DNA from: Calendula officinalis
Taxonomy: Eukaryota > Streptophyta > Magnoliopsida > Asterales > Asteraceae
Length of the DNA: 64,000 nt
Direction of reading: 5' to 3'
Assembly (NCBI GenBank): GCA_963853835.1
Contig: OY970830.1
Coordinates: 33,503,966 to 33,567,965 of the forward strand
Below the pieces are notes generated by a model. It was not told the DNA's origin. It worked only from the letters and a program-made list of their open reading frames with translations, and ran no database searches. The translations under genes were made by a program, and so were the position numbers. Of the stretch, positions 36,167-48,265 are shown piece by piece. Numbering within the stretch: the stretch's first letter is position 1; the number at the start of each line of letters is the position of its first letter.

Positions 36167-36168
36167 CT

Positions 36169-36784
36169 TGTCAGGATCGATTAACTATGACAAAGTTAAT
36201 AAACACCTTAGATCTAATTGATTATAGAAGTTGCAGCGGATCAACACTATATCAATGTATTAAGAACAATGAACTGTAAATAATAAACGAAAATATTAAG
36301 AACACAGTTTCACAAAAAGCTTCAATGTATATTATCGAATTAACAATACACACGTACGTTTACAATTCGTAAGGAACTATTTATAATAGTCCTTGAAGCT
36401 AAACTATTTACCCTAGTTATTCTAGGACTTGATTTACATTCGAATTCTATAGATATACATTGATTTACATGCTATAACTATCTCTACGAAGATCTCGGAC
36501 TCGATATGTTCCATATACGCTCATCAGTAGTAAAACTCATCACCAGTAGCAAATATATAACATCAGTAGTAAGTCTGGTGATCAGTAGTAAGTCCAGATA
36601 CAACGTCAGTAGTAACTACTATTGATCAGTAGTATCTTCAATAAGCCTTGATCAGTAGTAACTAAGTTATAGCTTTCACCAGTATCAACTTCATTAGTAA
36701 TATGTTTCTGCCCCATCAGTACTAAGTATGATCAGTACTAACTGCAGCATCAGTATCAAGTTGATCTGTGATTTTGTTCCAACA
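36169..36784 (-). repeat. 5' LTR of the Copia element
   Basis: 616 bp, would carry the promoter of the minus-strand element. It is followed by TSD CTCCG. See its partner at 24938-25553. Confidence 0.96.
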
Positions 36785-36789
36785 CTCCG

Positions 36790-37453
36790 GCAAGAGTGAG
36801 AAACAACATTTAATGTGGCCCGTATATTTTGTTCATAAAACGGGGTAAGTAGCACTTCTTTTTACACAGTCATACATTGTGAATTGTAAAAGGGCAATAT
36901 GAATTAAACTTGGTGTATGCACATACCCCACAAAAGCTATTCATATTGTAATAGGCTTTATGAGAGAGATGATCATATGCACAAGTATTTGACCAATAAC
37001 ATTGCGGATTTCAATGTTGCCAAAACAGATGGATTATGCTATCAAGACTCAAGATTTTCAAGGTGTGAATTAGCACAAGACTTTTTACGCGGTTTAGGGA
37101 TTAAACTATGACCTTTGGTCCAGTTTCATATATCATAATACTAACCCGACTCATTTAGACTCATTTAGTTAATCATGTCGAAATTAAAAATTCAACCCTA
37201 ACTCATCCATTTATTACACATGTTGGTTGTGTCAACCTGTTTACAGTGTCCATTAGAAGAAAATGAAAGTACAAGGTAAACATTAAAATGTGAGAAGTCT
37301 GAATATTTTACGAGTATACGATAATATTAATACATAAACTTAAGAAATGATAATTTACTTTAAAACTACATGACAAAAATATAAACACATAAGCATAGAT
37401 AGCTATAAAATAGTTGCGATGTCTAGAGAAATGAAATTAAACTTGTAATCTAA
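36790..37453. other. intergenic, nothing recognised
   Basis: A 64-codon frame at 36917-37111 has no recognisable product. It continues the pre-insertion target DNA of the Copia element. Confidence 0.45.
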
Positions 37454-37455
37454 TA

Positions 37456-38266
37456 CTCACTCTGTCCCACAAAAAACTGCTCATTTACCTTTTGTACAAG
37501 TTTTTATGTGATAGTTAGTGATGAGATCATTGATAATACTTTTAATTAAAATATAAGATTGAGATGAAAAAAGAAAAATAATTAGTGGATATTAGACCAC
37601 TCCCAATGGTATAAGCAACTGACGCCGTCAGTTGCTGCCAACTCAGCGCCACGTCAGCAGACAAACTAACTAACACTAAACTGACGTAGTCATGCCAACA
37701 ACACTCCGTCACTTCACCAAATTTGGGCCCCACCATTTACTTTTCTTTTTTTAATAAAAATATACAACTAATTAAAACATATAACTAATTAAATTAAATT
37801 TTATTAATTAAAAAAAACATTACATAAAAAAAGACATTAATTAAAAAAAAAAATAGAAGGTGAATGTGGTGTAAAAAATAGAAGAAATGAGAGGGTATTT
37901 ATAGATGTAAAAAGTTTTATTTTTTTTTGAATTTTTTAAAATTATTTTGAAATATCACCGTTTAATTTGAAATATTACCATTTAAAAAAAAATTCAAATA
38001 TTTAATGGCTAGAAAGTACAAGGGGGTCCCACCATTTCCGTCCCTTCCTCCGTCTCCACACCGGCGAGTTTCCAACCGGCGGAAAAACCGACGGGCGGTG
38101 CCAACGGTGGCACAACCGGCGGTACGGTTGGCACCCGTCTTAGTGGTGGGGTCTTTAGTAATAATAGTTTTTTATTGTGTGTAGTCCATCAAATATGAGA
38201 AATGAGAAGTTTTTTGTGGGACTAAAACTAGAGTGAAATGAGAAGTTTTTTGTAGGACAGAGGGAG
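37456..38266. mobile_element. Stowaway-like MITE (interrupted)
   Basis: Left end CTCACTCTGTCCCACAAAAA and right end TTTTTTGTAGGACAGAGGGAG, flanked by TA at 37454-37455 and 38267-38268. About 550 bp in its middle belong to a second TIR element. Confidence 0.82.
37595..38145. mobile_element. TIR element of the CCAATGGT/TTGGCACC family, nested
   Basis: Begins near GACCACTCCCAATGGTATAAG and ends near GGTTGGCACCCGTCTTAG. GC-rich ends surround an AT-rich core with the CAACTCAGCGCCACGTCAGC block shared by copies at 41665, 57715 and 62630. Exact ends are uncertain. Confidence 0.55.
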
Positions 38267-38268
38267 TA

Positions 38269-39078
38269 TATTGTATTTTCATTCATCTTGTTAAACGAGT
38301 TGATGGGGTGTAAATGGGTTCGGAAGCTCAACCCTAACTCGACCCATATTAAAAGGGTTGGTCATGTCAAGCTGTTTACGACCCAAACTTGCTTAGACTC
38401 AACTCATACCCGTTTATTTTTGTGTCGTGTCACAAATTGCGACTACTTTTAGTAATGTCTCGTGACTCACAATAACACTTTCGAAATTTGGATGACAAAA
38501 ATATCGTCCATAGAAATAATTCTCCATGTCTGTCTATAAGAAAACGACCATAATGGATTCAGTAAAACATCTCACCTTTACCATCTACTCAAAAACAATA
38601 AACACATTCAGTGTTTAAAATATATGCAACTTTCCGAGAATACCCTCACGGCATGTAGTTTTACGAATATACCCTTACTCTCCCTTAGAGTATGACAGTT
38701 TTACAAGAATACCCTTAAAGCATGGTAGTTTAGTGATTAGATAAGAAAAAATAAAGAGTAGATGGTATAGTGGGTGGTGAATGACACTCTGGAAGCTCAG
38801 ATCTCAACAATAAGCCAGTGGCATGTAGATATATTTATACATACCAACACTCCCTTTGACCATACTTTTTCTTGTATTGAGATTGAGGATGAGAATATAA
38901 GCATATTTACAAAACTGACATGGTCCATGCTTCATCTTCATCCATGGGGAAAAGTACGTCCTTTGTGAACTCAATTTCGAATATTGGTTAATTATCATTT
39001 CTTTTATATTATAACACTCATTTAACAATGTAATAGTTTATTTGGTTTTTTTCAATGACAAATACTAATATGCTCCTA
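38269..39078. other. intergenic, short repeat remnants only
   Basis: Contains GACCC/GGGTC-rich remnants (38290-38410) like those of the hAT MITE at 9103, and two near copies of an AATACCCT-containing sentence (38640-38730). No gene seen. Confidence 0.45.
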
Positions 39079-39092
39079 AATACAGTATCACT

Positions 39093-41639
39093 TTTTTTGG
39101 AAACAGCTATTGAATTAAACTTAAAAAACTAGCAAGAAGCTAGAAAAAAAAAACAATTCAGTCAGAGGTTACAAGGTAAAATTAGTCATTCAATCCAACT
39201 AACTCTATATTTAACTTTACGATTACTAATCCACATATAAGCAACCTCTTTAATAGCGTCAATCATCCAATTTCTCCGGGCTTCCCTATCATTGAAAATA
39301 AGAGCATTTCTATGCCGCCAAATGATCCAAAGAGTTGTAAAAATAACCGCTTCACATATCGACTTGGACTTACCACTCAACGAGCTTGCATCCAAATTCA
39401 CCAACAACTCATCCAAATTTGCGACATCAAAATCCAGAACTTGAAGCCAATTTCCAATGCTTTTCCACACTTGTTTAGAAATCTTGCATGACCAAAATAA
39501 ATGATCAACATCTTCCGCACCGTCACCACACATAACACAATTAGAATCCTCCAAACTAACTCCTCTCCGCAATAAATTAACTTTAGAAGGGATCCGATCT
39601 AAGTTAATCTTCCAGAATAAAATATTGACTTTGCGGGGAACCAAAACATTCCATCTCGTATATAACACAGACGAAGGGAGAAATAAATTATCAAGCCATC
39701 TTCTTGTATTCTTCACCTCAAAATCCCCATCATTCCCAATCTCCCACACCCATCTATCGGCAACATTAGATAACCCAAAACCTTGGATCAATCTACTTAT
39801 CTCCGCAATTTGAGCTTCTTCCCTACCTCCCCGAATGGGTCTACTCCACTCCCACACCACGGAATCGTTTTGAATCCTATTCGCCACCGAACAACTTTTA
39901 TTGACCTCCAACAAATACACCCGAGGGTATAAAACACACAATGGTTTCGGAGTAACCCAAGGATCCCCCCAAAATTGTGTAGACTCCCCATCCCCAATAC
40001 GTTTTCTCAAGTGAAGCATAAAATCCATCCCCTTTTCCTTATACTTCCGAATCATATTAATAACATACAACCATGGAGTAACACCCAAACTACTCCGGTC
40101 ACCAGCATGTAACCCGCCCCCTTCACCATGAATCCCTCTAATCACTTTAGCCCATAACATACTCCCGTAAGTAACAAATCTCCACACCCATTTTAACAAC
40201 AAAGCAATATTAAAAGCTTGTAAGCTTCCAATATCCAGACCTCCATTTTGACGGGAAGCAAGAACCGCATCCCACTTTACCCAATGAATTTTCCGTTTTA
40301 AATCGGCACCACCCCAAAAAAAAGAAGCTCTCATCTTTTCTAAACTTGCTTCAACATTTTTTGGCATCCCAAAAAGCGACATATAATAAATACCCATACC
40401 ACCCAAAACCGATTTTAAAAGCATAGCTCTACCACCTATCGATAAAGTATTAACCTTCCAACAAGATAACTTCTTTTTGAATTTATCAATCAATACATCC
40501 CAATTCTTTCTTCTAGTCATACATGCCCCAACCGGAAGGCCTAAATACATAAACGGAATTTTACCCTTACACACGCCAATAGATATCGCCATGTTACTAA
40601 CCTCTTCATCCGCTACCCCCACCCCATACAAATTTGACTTATGCAAATTTATTTTCAGACCGGAAGACATGTGAAAAAAGTGTAAAATAATAAGCAATTG
40701 ATGAATATTCTGATAAGACCACTCACCAATAAAAATCACGTCATCAGCATATAATAAGTGCGATATAGACAACCCATTATTCGTAATATCAATACCTTTA
40801 AAGAACGATTTTGCCGACGCCTCCTCCATTGCCACATGTAACCCTTCCATGGCGATAATAAATAAGAACGTTGATAAAGGATCACCTTGCCGAAGCCCCC
40901 TTTCAAGGCTAAATTCTTTAGAAGCATTTCCATTTAAAATAACTGAAGCCTTTGAAGACTTATGAATAGCCATAATCCATTTCCGCCACATAACCGGAAA
41001 AGACATGAACTCCATCATCCTATCCAAAAATTCCCGGCTCAAGGAATCATATGCTTTTTCAAAGTCAATTTTTAACACCATCATTTTCTTCTTCTTCTTC
41101 TTATACCATGCAATAATCTCATTCATCATCATAGGGCCATCCAAAATTTGGCGACCCTGAATAAAAGCTGACTGCTCTGTACTAACAATCGAATCAACCA
41201 CCATTGCTAACCGCGAAGTTAAAACTTTTGAAATAATTTTATATTGAACCCCAATCAGGCTGATCGGTCGGTAATCATTAACTGACATAGGGTTTATAAC
41301 CTTCGGGATAAGCGTAAAAAAGGAGGAGTTACACCCAAACGGAATGGACGCTTTATCAAAGAACTCACTAACAAAATTAAAAATGTCAGTTTTAAGAATC
41401 TCCCAAAACCTCTTAATAAACGCGAATGAAAACCCGTCAGGACCAGGCGCTTTATCATTGCCACAACTCCACACTGCATTTTTAACTTCGGACATTGTGA
41501 TCGGACTGATTAGCATGTTCGAGTCTGCCTCCGACAATCGTTTGAATCGATCACTACGCGTAGCAACTTTAATAACCTGCACATGCTTAAATTTGTTAAC
41601 ATAGTGATGAAAAAAAATACATCTTTTACCTCCGAAGGA
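39093..41639 (-). mobile_element. 5'-truncated L1-type LINE
   Basis: A 2547-bp insertion flanked by 14-bp duplications AAATACAGTATCAC (39079-39092) and AAATACAGTACCAC (41640-41653), one mismatch. On the minus strand it ends with a CCAAAAAAA tail. Only the reverse-transcriptase and C-terminal parts of ORF2 are present, so reverse transcription stopped before the endonuclease region. Confidence 0.92.
39186..41582 (-). pseudogene. LINE ORF2 fragment: reverse transcriptase and zinc-binding domain
   Basis: 798 codons stay open to a normal stop. Landmarks include the DKAPGPDGF start of the RT domain, NDYRPISL, FEKAYDSLS, LRQGDPLS, the catalytic LLYADDVIF, and a C-terminal zinc-binding domain with CVMCGDGAEDVDHLFWSC. 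The endonuclease and N-terminal RT portions are missing by 5' truncation, so no ATG of the original gene is present. The absence of stops points to a fairly recent insertion. Confidence 0.93.
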
Positions 41640-41664
41640 AAATACAGTACCACTTATATACGAT

Positions 41665-42335
41665 TGTCAACGTGACACAACCGACGCCTTCAATTTTTAT
41701 CAAATGAGCGTCATGTCGGCCGACACCTCATTGATACTCAACTGACATATTCATGCCAACAATTCAATTTTTCTTCAATTTTTTGGGTCCAAACATTATA
41801 AAAATACACACACACACAAAATTCTGTGTTTCGTTGGTTGAATATAGCTCGGCCAATTGTGGTAGAGTTCGACGAAGTATTGGTTTAGATGACATCTTCG
41901 AACTCAGATGACAAGAAATCCTTGGTCATCGAAGCTATCTACTATACTACTATTTGGATGATTTGGAAGTATAGAAATGTATTTCTCTTCAAAGATAAAG
42001 AAATGAGGAAAGAGGTTGTAGTTGATTTAATTATAGAATATGCTTATAATTAGATTTGTATTAGGTGGAAAAAGTTTTATTTTAGTTGGGTAGATTGGCT
42101 TTTAAATCCTTTAAACTCGTTGTACGCTTTTTAGCTTCTCGCTAGTTTGTTTTTCCTTTTAATGAATGTCGTTAAAAAAAAGATACCCTATTAAAAATAC
42201 CTTAGGACCCACCTCTAATTCGTCCATTCTCTTCCTCTATAGCGGACTCAAAAAATCAATGCCGCTAATCACCTGTGCGAATGGAAGGAAGCATCTGACG
42301 ATCGTCAGTTCCTAAGCCGACGGACCGTTGGCAAT
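41665..42335. mobile_element. TIR element of the CCAATGGT/TTGGCA family, with a LINE piece inside
   Basis: Right end reads CGTTGGCAATGGTCTTA, inverted relative to the left end of the copy at 37595, and the left part has the GAGCGTCATGTCGGC and CAACTGACAT block. A plus-strand LINE tail (41905-42180) splits it. Ends are approximate. Confidence 0.5.
41905..42180 (+). mobile_element. LINE 3' remnant
   Basis: Plus-strand frame reads IYYTTIWMIWKYRNVFLFKD and later FYFSWVDWLLNPLNSL, the C-terminal end of L1 ORF2, followed by a short 3' UTR and TTAAAAAAAA tail. Confidence 0.72.
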
Positions 42336-42730
42336 GGTCTTATGTCCATAACAAGACTTAAATCCTCGACCATAAAAATAGATGACACACACCATACTGC
42401 AAGCAAAGGCCTTTTGGTAATAGTTTATTTAGTAAATAAATCCTTTCATCTAACAGTACATAAGATAAGGTACATGTCAACGGTAGAGAGAGAATTTCAA
42501 CACTTCTCTTCCCCTATTGGCATCAGCTTGTCAGTTTCTCATCCCAACTCTTCATCCTTCTCATTAAAAATGTGATTAAAAAAAAAAAACTAATGAGTTT
42601 GACGAGAATGAGGAGGAAATAGAAGAGATATGAGAGAGTGAGAGATTGATTTTATGTTTTTTATTATTTTAATAGTTTTTTAAAATATTATTTTCTTTTT
42701 TATTTTATTTTATAATTTTTTTTAGTAATA
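42336..42730. other. intergenic, nothing recognised
   Basis: AT-rich, no supported feature. Confidence 0.4.
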
Positions 42731-42732
42731 TA

Positions 42733-43045
42733 CTTCCTCCGTATCAAAATAAGTGACACAAATTGGCTTACACATTTTTTGAGGCAAAAGATTAAAGTAG
42801 ATGTTAAAATAGATTAAAGTACATAGTTAGTTGAGAATGTGTTCCACTTTTCTTGAATAAAGTGATATTAATGAGTTTTAAAAGTAAAAGTAAGGGTATA
42901 AGGGTAATTTCACTTTATTAAAGTGGATAGTTAGTGGGTATGGGTCCCATTATTTTTACCAAATATGGAAAGTTTTCAAAGTGTGTCACTTATTTTGATA
43001 CACCTCAAAATGGAAAGTGTGTCACTTATTTTGATACGGAAGAAG
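42733..43045. mobile_element. Stowaway-like MITE
   Basis: Ends CTTCCTCCGTATCAAAATAAG and CTTATTTTGATACGGAAGAAG, flanked by TA at 42731-42732 and 43046-43047. Same family as the inner element at 1190-1505. Confidence 0.88.
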
Positions 43046-43047
43046 TA

Positions 43048-45229
43048 TAAAGATTTATATTAAATTAAAAAATAATAATGTGACAGTAATATGACTAAAC
43101 TGAAGAGAGATTAGGAGATATTGTAGTTTTTGTCATTGGGCAAGAGAGTAATATATGATGTTGCAAATCTTATGAGGTAGGGAAAAGATAACTGTTGAGA
43201 GATGTTTAATACATCGATCTATTTGCTCTTTGGTTTGAGAATAAATATTTAAACATTATTCTGCAATATTTTTGAGAAAATATATTATAATTCCATGTTT
43301 ATTGACGGCCATCGATCTATTTGCTCTTTGGTTTGAGAATAAAAGGTAAATGTTACAGAACTTGCAATATTATGATACTGTGAAATAAAAAGTGAAGACA
43401 CGAATGGTTGTGATTTACTTCTGAGTGTAATTGTGAGTAAAGCAGTGGATTTATTTGTTCATTTTGTTATGATAATTAATTCAATATAGTTTAACTAGAC
43501 ATGCAATTAATATACACCTTCCGTCTAAAATTGTCATCCACTACATAAAAATATTTAGTTTTAAGAAAGATATATTAATTACATTGTATTACCAATCAAA
43601 TTATTTTTTTACCACTTAAAAGCTTTTTGAGTGGTTAAAATGTAGAAGTGAACAATTACAACGTATTTTTGAACAAATAAAAATAAAAAGATGGATAATA
43701 AAATTCAGATGAGTATCACATTTACTTCAATTACTTGTGATTTTTCCTAGTGCAATAACACCACTTATCATAGTAAACAATAAATATCTAGTGAGTACCA
43801 TGCCAATGGCACTCATCGCTTCCTTGTTGGTGTGTCACTAAAATTGACGTTGTTGACACATGCTTGTCGGTTGGTTTCGTTAGAAAACTGTCGAAAATGG
43901 CGAAGTAGGAAGGAGAGGGGAGGTTTAATTAAAAATATCAATTTTTAACAACTGTAGAAAAATTATAAGTTAAATTTTTGTTTTTTTTTAATAATTATGT
44001 TTTTCATATGAAAAAAAAAAATATGGTAAATCGTTTTTTTAATATTGTAATTATATTTTCCTTTCTTTTTGTAATATTATTATTTTATAAATATGTGTTT
44101 TTTAGTTATTTGTTTTACTAATTCTAGAATATAAAAATTAAAGTGATAAATATACAAATAAAATAATGATAAAAGTGACATTTCACATTTAAATTTTTAT
44201 TCGTATCATTTGAATCTGTTGTAGATAATATCATTTTGGTCTTTGCTAAAAATTTAGGCATCAATTTTGACAGCGTTGATGTAAATTAAAACAAAAAATA
44301 TATTTTTTTTCTTTTTCGTTTCGGATTGAAATGAACGAGGAAGAGTTGAGTAAATGAAAAATCCAAAGGAGGTTCATGGCCTAGGGTAAAGATATGCGAA
44401 TACCGGTTCTTTTAGAATGTACCATTTGTGTTAAAAACAGTGTTAATAAGGAATCAGCGGGCATTTCCAGATATATTACTGAAAAGAACCGGCACAATAC
44501 GCCTAATCGATTGGAGTTGCAAAAATTCTGTCCATATTGTAACAAATGGTCTATAAAGTTATTTTAATGTATTGACTGACCCTAATAAATAAAGTTGAAT
44601 ACTTAGAGTAGGGGGTGTGGTGTTCGTTAAATTCACGCCAAACATGTTTTGCCGGTGTCAAAGGTATTTTGTCATACGGTGTACCATGTTATACACATGT
44701 TATACCGTTCTAGCCAAAGCTACAAACGACCGACAAATGTAATTTAGAGTTTTTTTTTTGTTTTTGTTTTTGTTTTTTTTTTTTGTTTGTAAATTGTGAT
44801 TGATTTGTGGTATTTTTGTGAGTCCAAAATGAATATTATAGAGATATTAAATCAGAGAAGATAATTTTAGTGTGTGTATTAAAACCATGTTAAAGAATAA
44901 AAAATGTTTTTAACATGATTTTAACTTCAAACCACATTAGATGACAACCTCATAAATTATCTCTTTGTTTTCGGAAAAAAAAACTCTAAAAGCTTTTGAA
45001 CGTTAAAAAAACGAATTACTACATCCTCAAAATAATCATATTATAATAGAGAATCATTCAAAGTAGTTTTTAATATTTTTGTAGTATAAATAAATAAATC
45101 GCAATCATTGATCAATAATAATTAATGGTTAAAATTAATTATAAATTTTATACATAAAAGTGTATTTTAATCATTTGACACCCATATAAATTTTAATCTA
45201 ATTTTTTTTTAATTCTTATCATTAATTTT
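43048..45229. other. AT-rich intergenic DNA
   Basis: No gene seen. A 34-bp sentence beginning CATCGATCTATTTGCTC occurs at 43212 and again at 43310. Otherwise low-complexity A/T tracts. Confidence 0.5.
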
Positions 45230-45395
45230 TTTTGGTTAAAAAACAATATAATGTGATAGTCGCATGTGATTATATACCCAGTAACATGTGATGTGTTTAT
45301 ATAATCACATGTCGTTGTATATATAATCACATGTGATATGTTTAAATATAATCACAAGTGATCAAATATAAAATCACATGTGATTATCATATATT
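45230..45395. repeat. cluster of AATCACATGTGATT-type palindromes
   Basis: Four to six copies of ATAATCACATGTGAT or variants in about 165 bp, each itself palindromic, next to an AT microsatellite. Confidence 0.75.
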
Positions 45396-45421
45396 TTCTT
45401 TTTTAACAAAAAAGAATAGTA

Positions 45422-45427
<6 letters not shown>

Positions 45428-45485
<58 letters not shown>
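45428..45485. repeat. (AT)n microsatellite
   Basis: Pure AT dinucleotides. Confidence 0.97.
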
Positions 45486-45487
<2 letters not shown>

Positions 45488-46348
45488 AATGACCAAAATA
45501 CTCATCCATGTATATAATATATGATTAATCTTGATCATTAATTATAATTGATAATACACTTTGCGACTCAACGTATTATTTTGTATGGTATACATTTTCA
45601 ACTTCAGCTATTTTTATTTTACAAACACTTTTATATAATTAAAAACTCGAACTTCTAACATGAAATAAAATCTCTAGCTACCGATTTGCAACTCCGATTT
45701 GCAACTAAGTTTTGTCAAACAAATTCATATGCGTTAGACATAATTTAGTACCCATTCAATAGTTTAATAGTGTAGGTAAATATTTAATGCCTTCATTGAC
45801 TAAGAGAAGTCTTTTACAACAAAAAAAAAAATGATGCAGTTTTTGAAAGTGATACCTTTAAATATGTCTATTGACTAGATCTAGTGCGGGATCCACTCAA
45901 CAATGTACATATCTTTATTTTTGAGTAAATAGTTATGTTACGGTTTTCTTTTATTTTCAGTTTTAGTCGTAAAAGTAAAAAAAACTACAAAGAATAAACA
46001 ATTAAGTAAATGTAAGTAAATATAAATGCAAAACAAACTCTTTATTATAGGGTTCGATAATGTCAAGAGAAAATAGAATAGGAAATTTATGTTTATTAAT
46101 ACAAATTAACCAGATTTATTTATTTTGGCAATTATAATTCACGATTTCAGCAAATATGTAGGGAAAATTTTATATTTAGTTAATGCAAATTAACTAGTCA
46201 TATTCATTTTAGAGAACACGATGTGCTCTTCGTTACATCCACGCCAAAGAGCAGTTGCCCCCTTTTAACATCGTCATACCACACCATAGGTTTCACCAAA
46301 AGGTTTTAAGCCGCGAGCAATGCGGCACGCCAAAGATAAAAAGTGAGG
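45486..46348. other. AT-rich intergenic DNA
   Basis: Nothing supported. CCGCGAGCAATGCGGC at about 46311 faintly resembles the Helitron hairpin. Confidence 0.4.
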
Positions 46349-46356
46349 GTTTTTTC

Positions 46357-46606
46357 TAAGGGTGAAAACGAACCGAGCCGTTCATTAGCTACTCGGGATC
46401 AGCTCGTTAAAAGCTCAAAACGAGCTGAGCTTAAACGAGTATGAGCCGAGTCTGAGCTTAAATAATAGCTCGTTTATTAAAAGAGCCCGAGCCCGAGCTT
46501 GGTCCATTAAGATTGATTAGGCTCGCGGGCCTAAACGAGCAAATATATATTAATTATTACAAAAATATAATTATATATTATATATTTTTATACTTATATG
46601 TGTATG

Positions 46607-46677
<71 letters not shown>

Positions 46678-46896
46678 ACATAATATAAAAATGAAATGTT
46701 TACATAATATATTAAATATCATAATTAAATAAAAAAATTTATATATTTTGTGTATATGGGAGCTTAAATGAGCTTAATCGTGCCGAGCTCGAACCTACGA
46801 AACCTAAACGAGCCGAGCTCGAGCTCCTTAAAACTTAAACAAGCCGAGCTCAAACCTAGTCGAGCTCGGGCTCGGCTCGGCTCATTTACACCCCTA
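46357..46896. mobile_element. hAT-type MITE
   Basis: Exact 8-bp duplications GTTTTTTC at 46349-46356 and 46897-46904. Left end TAAGGGTGAAAACGAACCGAGCC pairs with right end GGCTCGGCTCATTTACACCCCTA, as inverted repeats. Subterminal GAGCCGAGCTCG blocks. An AT microsatellite sits in its centre. Confidence 0.9.
46607..46668. repeat. (AT)n microsatellite
   Basis: AT dinucleotides in the middle of the hAT-type MITE. Confidence 0.96.
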
Positions 46897-47164
46897 GTTT
46901 TTTCTTCTTCTTTTTTAATTTTGTAAATTGCGATTTGTTAAGGATATTTTTTGTGGGATCTCAAAGGGGTATTATAGTAATGTTAAACCAAATATGGTAA
47001 TTTTAAGATGAATGTTAAAACCATATTAAAGAGGCAAAAATGCGTTTAACTTGAAATCGTATCTTATACTCTTATTTTTCTGATTATTATATCTATCATT
47101 TTTCTAAAATGTTCTTTATTTGCTTTCTTTTGAACTATATAACATTTTATAATATAAAAAAACT

Positions 47165-47475
47165 ACTCACGCAATACGGCGACGGGTACCTATAGATATA
47201 TTTTGTGGCGTTCAATTGGTGGGTGGTGGTGGTGCTGAACAGTGATGGTGTTAGTGGGTGGCAGTTAGTAGAATGATATAAATTAAAGATTAATAAGGTA
47301 ATAAGGTACATCAACAACTGTAGTTAAATAATTAACATTTATTTTAGTTGCTCGTTAGGTTTGAGTCATTTGCTAATAACATGAATGTTGCATGTTCGAA
47401 TCCCTATTAATTTAGATCTATTTCTCATTTAATTTGTCTTGTGATTTAGAATTTTCTAGATTTTTGTTACTTAGA
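47165..47475 (-). mobile_element. Helitron fragment
   Basis: CACGCAATACGGCGACGGGTACC matches the family 3' hairpin with several changes. A tRNA-like module lies antisense to it (box B-like GTTCGAATCC at 47394-47403). The 5' end is not clear. Confidence 0.5.
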
Positions 47476-47775
47476 GCGGCAGGTATCGTCGCACGCTACC
47501 TTTTGCCATCCTCTGTGGCATTCTCAGATGGTGTCGCCGCCACACCGTGCACGGCGTGAGTGATCCCTTGTGTGAGAGCGCCCGCGAATGAGAGTTGTGA
47601 GAGAGAAAAGAGATTTTTGAGGTATTTTGTGAGTAAGTTACTTTAGTGGGTTTTAAAAAAAAGTATTTTGAGTTGAGTAATGGGAATTGGGAAGGGTATT
47701 TAAGGGTGGGGTATTTAAGGGTGTATACTGCTTCATATAACGGTTTGATTTGAGCTACCACACCTGATATACTTA

Positions 47776-48028
47776 CTCTCTCCGTGCAATAAAAAAATTT
47801 ACATTTCTCCTTAAATTTTTGTCCCACAAAAAAATTTACATTTCTCGAATTTAGGGGGCCCACCTAATAAAATAATATCATTGCCAATCATTCCACCAAT
47901 AAAACACTTTATCTCTATAATCTAACCTTATATTTTAATCAAAAGTATTATAAAGGACTCCACCACTAACTATCACCTAAAAGATTGTGCACAAATGAAA
48001 TGTAAACTTTTTTATGTGACGGAGGGAG
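47776..48028. mobile_element. Stowaway-like MITE
   Basis: Ends CTCTCTCCGTGCAATAAAAA and a right end with GTGACGGAGGGAG, flanked by TA (47774-47775, 48029-48030). Confidence 0.83.
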
Positions 48029-48101
48029 TATATAGATAAGGAAAATGATAATGACAACCCTTAGAGCTGTCAATAACAAGACACAACTAATAAAAAAACT
48101 G

Positions 48102-48125
48102 CCCCCCCCCCCCCCCCCCCCCCCC
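48102..48125. repeat. poly(C), 24 nt
   Basis: 24 uninterrupted C, followed by GCGAA. Very unusual in this AT-rich setting. Confidence 0.9.
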
Positions 48126-48265
48126 GCGAATTTTAGGAACACTATTATATCAATGAATGTACAATCATTTTATGCATGTTAGAAACAACCCTATCATTAA
48201 CAAAACATATAGATAAAAATATTATTTAATTTGAAAGAAACATAAAATATGTCAAAAAAAACATA

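Larger units (their letters stand above)
24938..36784 (-). mobile_element. Copia LTR retrotransposon with extra coding region, very young but broken
   Basis: Identical-looking 616-bp LTRs (TGTCAGG..CCAACA) bound the element, with TSD CTCCG at 24933-24937 and 36785-36789. On the minus strand the order is LTR, tRNA-iMet primer site, gag, pol (PR-IN-RT-RH, the Copia order), a 540-bp spacer, a third coding region, polypurine tract, LTR. Large gag and a coding region between pol and the 3' LTR recall Sireviruses, but assignment to that lineage is unproven. It landed outside the Helitron, 181 bp beyond its 5' end. Confidence 0.95.
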
